Source: an uncultured Bacteroidota bacterium | GTDB taxonomy: Bacteria > Bacteroidota > Bacteroidia > 2-12-FULL-35-15 | Length of the DNA: 9,027 bases | Direction: 5' to 3' | Assembly (NCBI GenBank): GCA_903833025.1 | Contig: CAILDT010000598.1 | Location: 1-9,027 of the forward strand | Shown here: in pieces, positions 6,976-9,027 of the stretch | How the letters are laid out: each line of letters opens with the position of its first letter | Numbering within the stretch: the stretch's first letter is position 1 | Position numbers and translations under genes: made by a program | Notes under the pieces: generated by a model | The model's database searches: none | What the model was told of the DNA's origin: nothing | Seen by the model: only the letters and a program-made list of their open reading frames with translations

Positions 6976-8529
6976 TTAGTCGGACTTCATTTCCCTATCT
7001 CGATAGGTTATAGCAACTGATGTTGTTACAAGAGTAGATACTACACTGACGGCATTTCTGACAGTTTCCTTAACTACTTCTGCTGGGTCAATAATACCTG
7101 CTTTAAGTAAGTCTACTGGCTTGCTGGCATCTTTTCTTAAATCAAAGCCATGCCAAGGTTTAGAATTCATAAGCTCATATAAAGCTCCCTCAGGGTTAAA
7201 ACCTGCATTCTCGACCAATGTCTTAAATGGTGCTTCAAATGCCTCTTGGAAGTCAGCTGTGTTCATTCTAGCTAGTGTTGTGCCACCACCTGGAACTATG
7301 CCATCACGAATAGCGGCTTGAGTGCTAGCAATAGCGTCTTCTACTCTTAATTGTACTTCACCACGTTCTACCTGTGTCGGAGCGCCAACCTTAATAATAG
7401 CTACTTTACCAGTTAAAGCACTTAATCGTTTCTTTATTTCTTCTTTATCCACAAGTGATTCAGCTTCTTCTAATTGGATTCTAAGGTCTTCAGCTCTCAT
7501 GAGTATGTCTTCTTCTGCTCCCTCACCTTTCATAATGGTAGTGGAATAAGAATTAATAACTACTTTCTCGGCTGATCCAAGCATGTTTACTGTAAAGCTC
7601 TTAGCGTTCGCTCCTGTAGGAAATACTGTTCCGTTGGTGTATACAGCTATATCTTCAAGGAATAGGCTTCTAAGTGGCCCGTATACAGGCACATCAACAA
7701 GTGTAGGAAAGATGTTCTTATTAACTTTGTTTAAGGCTAGGGTAGCTAAAGCTTCGTCTACAACCTCACCAATGATTACTAAATCGCTACCTTTACCACC
7801 TGCTTGAATAATTTTTTCAAGGATTGGGGCAATATCAGATGCAGTAGTTAAAGTCTTTTCAGTTATAAATATGTCAGCTTCGTCTATCTTTGATTCAAGA
7901 TTAGTTAAATTGTTTATTAGATATTCATTAGTAAAGCCTTTACGGAAATAAAAACCATCAACTTCTTCATCGTATGATCCGATTCCATCAAACTCCTCAA
8001 CAATAATGTTAGATTCAAGGCCAACTCGTTCCATTACATCAGCAATCATATTGCCAATGGCTTCATCACTAGCAGATACTTTGGCAACAAATCTAGTTAG
8101 TTCTGGGGTAGTTTCAATCTTAATATCATCAATCTGTTGTATTACTTCGGTGGCAACTTTCTTTAACTTGCGTGATACAACCATTCTATTGTGCCCAGCA
8201 CCTATTAGTTTCATGGCTTCTTTGTATAAATGATAGCTTAAAATAACAACAGCAGTAGTTCCATCGCCAACTAGTTTATTAGACTTTTCACTAGCCTGAA
8301 CAATATATCTTGCTCCCATGTTCTCCACAGCATCTTCAAGGTAAACCTTACGAACATTAGTTACACCATCTCTGGAGCTTAGTGGATCGCCATAGTTTAA
8401 TTCTAGGGAAGCATTACCTGCTCCTGGTCCGTAAGCCGCTTTAGCAACTCTGTATACCTTAGAAACACCAGCCATTAGCTTTTCTTCTAATTCTTTGTCA
8501 TACCATACATCTCTAGAAATCTTTGACAT
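6976..8529 (-). CDS. groEL: phage-type chaperonin, GroEL/Hsp60 family
   Basis: 517 residues (E. coli GroEL 548). ATP-driven folding chaperone, normally a cytoplasmic ring of subunits closed by GroES. Key sites present: D54 in SRDGV (E. coli D52), D89 in GDGTT (D87), D398 in RVEDA, GGG 414-416, D481 in IIDP (D495). So hydrolysis looks intact. Apical hydrophobic sites partly kept: F199, Y203, L204, L237, L261, A265, L266, but A234 replaces Leu. Odd: GDGTTA instead of GDGTTT, R53 for Lys, YGPGAGN for the usual LGPKGRN, and YGPLRS (283-288) where FGDRRK is normal. The Gly-Gly-Met tail is missing; it ends DREMKSD. The start ATG lies inside the groES end (17-nt overlap), with AGAGGG (8542-8537) 7 nt upstream. 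The numbering of E. coli residues is from memory. Phage chaperonins are known (phage EL), usually for phage protein folding. Confidence 0.95.
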   Translation of the reverse strand: MSKISRDVWYDKELEEKLMAGVSKVYRVAKAAYGPGAGNASLELNYGDPLSSRDGVTNVRKVYLEDAVENMGARYIVQASEKSNKLVGDGTTAVVILSYHLYKEAMKLIGAGHNRMVVSRKLKKVATEVIQQIDDIKIETTPELTRFVAKVSASDEAIGNMIADVMERVGLESNIIVEEFDGIGSYDEEVDGFYFRKGFTNEYLINNLTNLESKIDEADIFITEKTLTTASDIAPILEKIIQAGGKGSDLVIIGEVVDEALATLALNKVNKNIFPTLVDVPVYGPLRSLFLEDIAVYTNGTVFPTGANAKSFTVNMLGSAEKVVINSYSTTIMKGEGAEEDILMRAEDLRIQLEEAESLVDKEEIKKRLSALTGKVAIIKVGAPTQVERGEVQLRVEDAIASTQAAIRDGIVPGGGTTLARMNTADFQEAFEAPFKTLVENAGFNPEGALYELMNSKPWHGFDLRKDASKPVDLLKAGIIDPAEVVKETVRNAVSVVSTLVTTSVAITYRDREMKSD

Positions 8530-8779
8530 CTAAATACCCTCTTACATCTTTATAGTTTATAAATGCGTATGTAGTTTCGTCTTCTGTAAATTGCGTTCCA
8601 TCTTTGAAGTCTTCAAAAAATACTTTTTTAGTTAATAGATATTCGTGGTCTTCATTACAAACTGCTTTAACAAAACCAGATGTTTTAGTAGAGAATTGTT
8701 TATCTGGAGTAACAATTGTGCTGTATGTATCTGTCAATTCTATAAGTAGATTATCGTTGATTGGCGTTAACTCATTCAT
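8513..8779 (-). CDS. groES: divergent co-chaperonin, GroES-like
   Basis: 88 residues (E. coli GroES 97, T4 gp31 111). It would cap the chaperonin ring and close the folding chamber. Visible: LTPINDNLLIEL at the N-terminus like the first GroES strands; a flexible loop at about 17-33 with IVT (22-24) where GroES has the chaperonin-contacting IVL; SGFVKAV (34-40) like the conserved RGEVLAVG; KKVFFEDF like the VGDxVxF strand; and DETTYAFINYKDVRGYL (67-83) like the final GroES strands (DNEEVLIMxExDILAIV). The roof region is shortened. The call rests on this order plus the neighbouring groEL; sequence similarity alone would be weak. First gene of a five-gene operon. The start ATG (8779-8777) has no Shine-Dalgarno and sits about 1-2 nt from the predicted transcription start. 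Ends TAG. Confidence 0.85.
   Translation of the reverse strand: MNELTPINDNLLIELTDTYSTIVTPDKQFSTKTSGFVKAVCNEDHEYLLTKKVFFEDFKDGTQFTEDETTYAFINYKDVRGYLDVKDF
8537..8542 (-). promoter_or_regulatory. ribosome binding site of groEL inside groES
   Basis: On the - strand AGAGGG lies 7 nt before the groEL ATG and within the last codons of groES. With the 17-nt overlap it allows ribosomes finishing groES to start groEL, which would tie the two chaperonin levels together. Confidence 0.6.
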
Positions 8780-8808
8780 TGATTTATATTATACTACTAT
8801 GCTATTAT
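8779..8808 (+). promoter_or_regulatory. extended -10 promoter reading rightward
   Basis: TTGATT (8779-8784), 18-nt spacer, TGc then TATTAT (8803-8808). The TG at 8800-8801 makes an extended -10 element, which compensates for the imperfect boxes. The expected start is near 8815. It reads into the gene at 8873 through a terminator-like hairpin. Confidence 0.6.
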
Positions 8809-8815
8809 TAAGCAA
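8788..8815 (-). promoter_or_regulatory. sigma70-type promoter of the chaperonin operon
   Basis: On the - strand: TTGCTT (8815-8810), a 16-nt spacer and TATAAT (8793-8788). The expected start is at 8781-8779, that is, at or within two bases of the groES ATG. It lies inside the forward promoter, so the two are interlocked. Confidence 0.7.
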
Positions 8816-8827
8816 GCAGACCAATAC

Positions 8828-8855
8828 ATAGTCCCAAGTAACTGGGGCTATTTTT
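8828..8855 (+). terminator. intrinsic terminator-like hairpin before the 8873 gene
   Basis: ATAGTCCC (8828-8835), 8-nt loop, GGGGCTAT (8844-8851): eight pairs including one T-G, then T residues to 8855. It is oriented + only. It lies about 13 nt after the predicted start of the 8779-8808 promoter, so it would make a roughly 41-nt transcript unless read through. The Shine-Dalgarno of the next gene (AAGGA 8864-8868) is just after it. Confidence 0.65.
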
Positions 8856-8872
8856 AATTTAAGAAGGATATT

Positions 8873-9027
8873 ATGAAAGTAAAAGCACTCATGAAAGACA
8901 AAAAGTACCACGGTGTTATTCCTCCTACTAAAGAAGATGCTGTATTAGCTAAGTCACATCTTGACCGTACTCTTAAACTTGAAAAAACTAAAATAGCCGA
9001 ACATGTAAGTCAGAAAGCCAAAGCTAA
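8873..9027 (+). CDS. small basic protein, 3' partial, unknown
   Basis: Starts at ATG 8873 with AAGGA (8864-8868) 4 nt upstream and runs open to the window end (51 visible residues). The visible part is Lys-rich and charged: it begins MKVKALMKDKKYHGVIPPTKED and continues with a helix-like AVLAKSHLDRTLKLEKTKIAEHVSQKAK. No membrane helix or signal is seen. It is transcribed away from the chaperonin operon, with its own promoter and leader hairpin. The function cannot be told from this fragment; an early regulatory or DNA-related protein would fit the charge but is a guess. Confidence 0.6.
   Translation, partial: MKVKALMKDKKYHGVIPPTKEDAVLAKSHLDRTLKLEKTKIAEHVSQKAKA

Noticed and set aside
7121..8233. 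Several + strand open frames of 66-75 codons antisense to groEL
   Set aside because: They are shadows of a clear GroEL frame, with no ribosome binding sites or promoters of their own and no recognisable protein pattern.
8604..8831. + strand open frame antisense to groES
   Set aside because: It covers the groES gene and runs across both divergent promoters into the leader hairpin; no ribosome binding site.
1..9027. tRNA, rRNA, CRISPR array, insertion sequence or integrase/attachment site
   Set aside because: Looked for by eye on both strands; no cloverleaf, spaced direct repeats, terminal inverted repeats or recombinase frame seen. A tRNA and CRISPR scan of the full genome would settle this.

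Overview
This window looks like part of a tailed-phage genome (Caudoviricetes, free or integrated) that carries its own chaperonin pair. The DNA is AT-rich. TAA, TAG and TGA all end genes here, so I see no recoding. Shine-Dalgarno motifs (AGGAG, GGAGG, AAGGAG) precede several genes and the promoters are of sigma70 type, so the host is an ordinary bacterium that I cannot name. No integrase, tRNA, rRNA, CRISPR array or insertion sequence is visible. I saw no protein typical of a long contractile tail, which with the candidate ejection proteins mildly favours a short-tailed phage.

Layout. (1) 1-3147, + strand: a tight run of five virion-type genes. The first is cut by the window edge and has a propeller-like sequence. 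Then come a small Q/N/S-rich protein, a small protein with a duplicated DGTYG motif, and two beta-rich tail- or fibre-like proteins. (2) 3148-3230: a good sigma70 promoter followed, in the same orientation, by an intrinsic-terminator-like hairpin just before the next gene. (3) 3231-6153, + strand: two Ala/Gln/Asn/Gly-rich proteins that look like internal virion (DNA-ejection) proteins; the second has a glycine-zipper-like segment. (4) 6154-8779, - strand: a five-gene operon read from 8779 downwards: groES-like, groEL-like, a one-helix membrane protein and two small unknown proteins. Its last stop codon abuts the stop codon of the converging ejection gene with no base between. (5) 8780-8872: two interlocked divergent promoters, one for the chaperonin operon and one reading rightward through a second promoter-hairpin leader into a new gene (from 8873) that runs off the window.

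How it may fit together: the + strand genes build the outer tail/fibre parts and the ejected internal proteins. The chaperonin pair probably helps fold phage proteins, as known for T4 gp31 and for the GroEL of Pseudomonas phage EL; no target can be read from the sequence. The most unusual points are the complete but divergent chaperonin pair, the apparently leaderless groES transcript, the interlocked divergent promoters, and the repeated module of promoter, roughly 40-nt leader, hairpin and gene.
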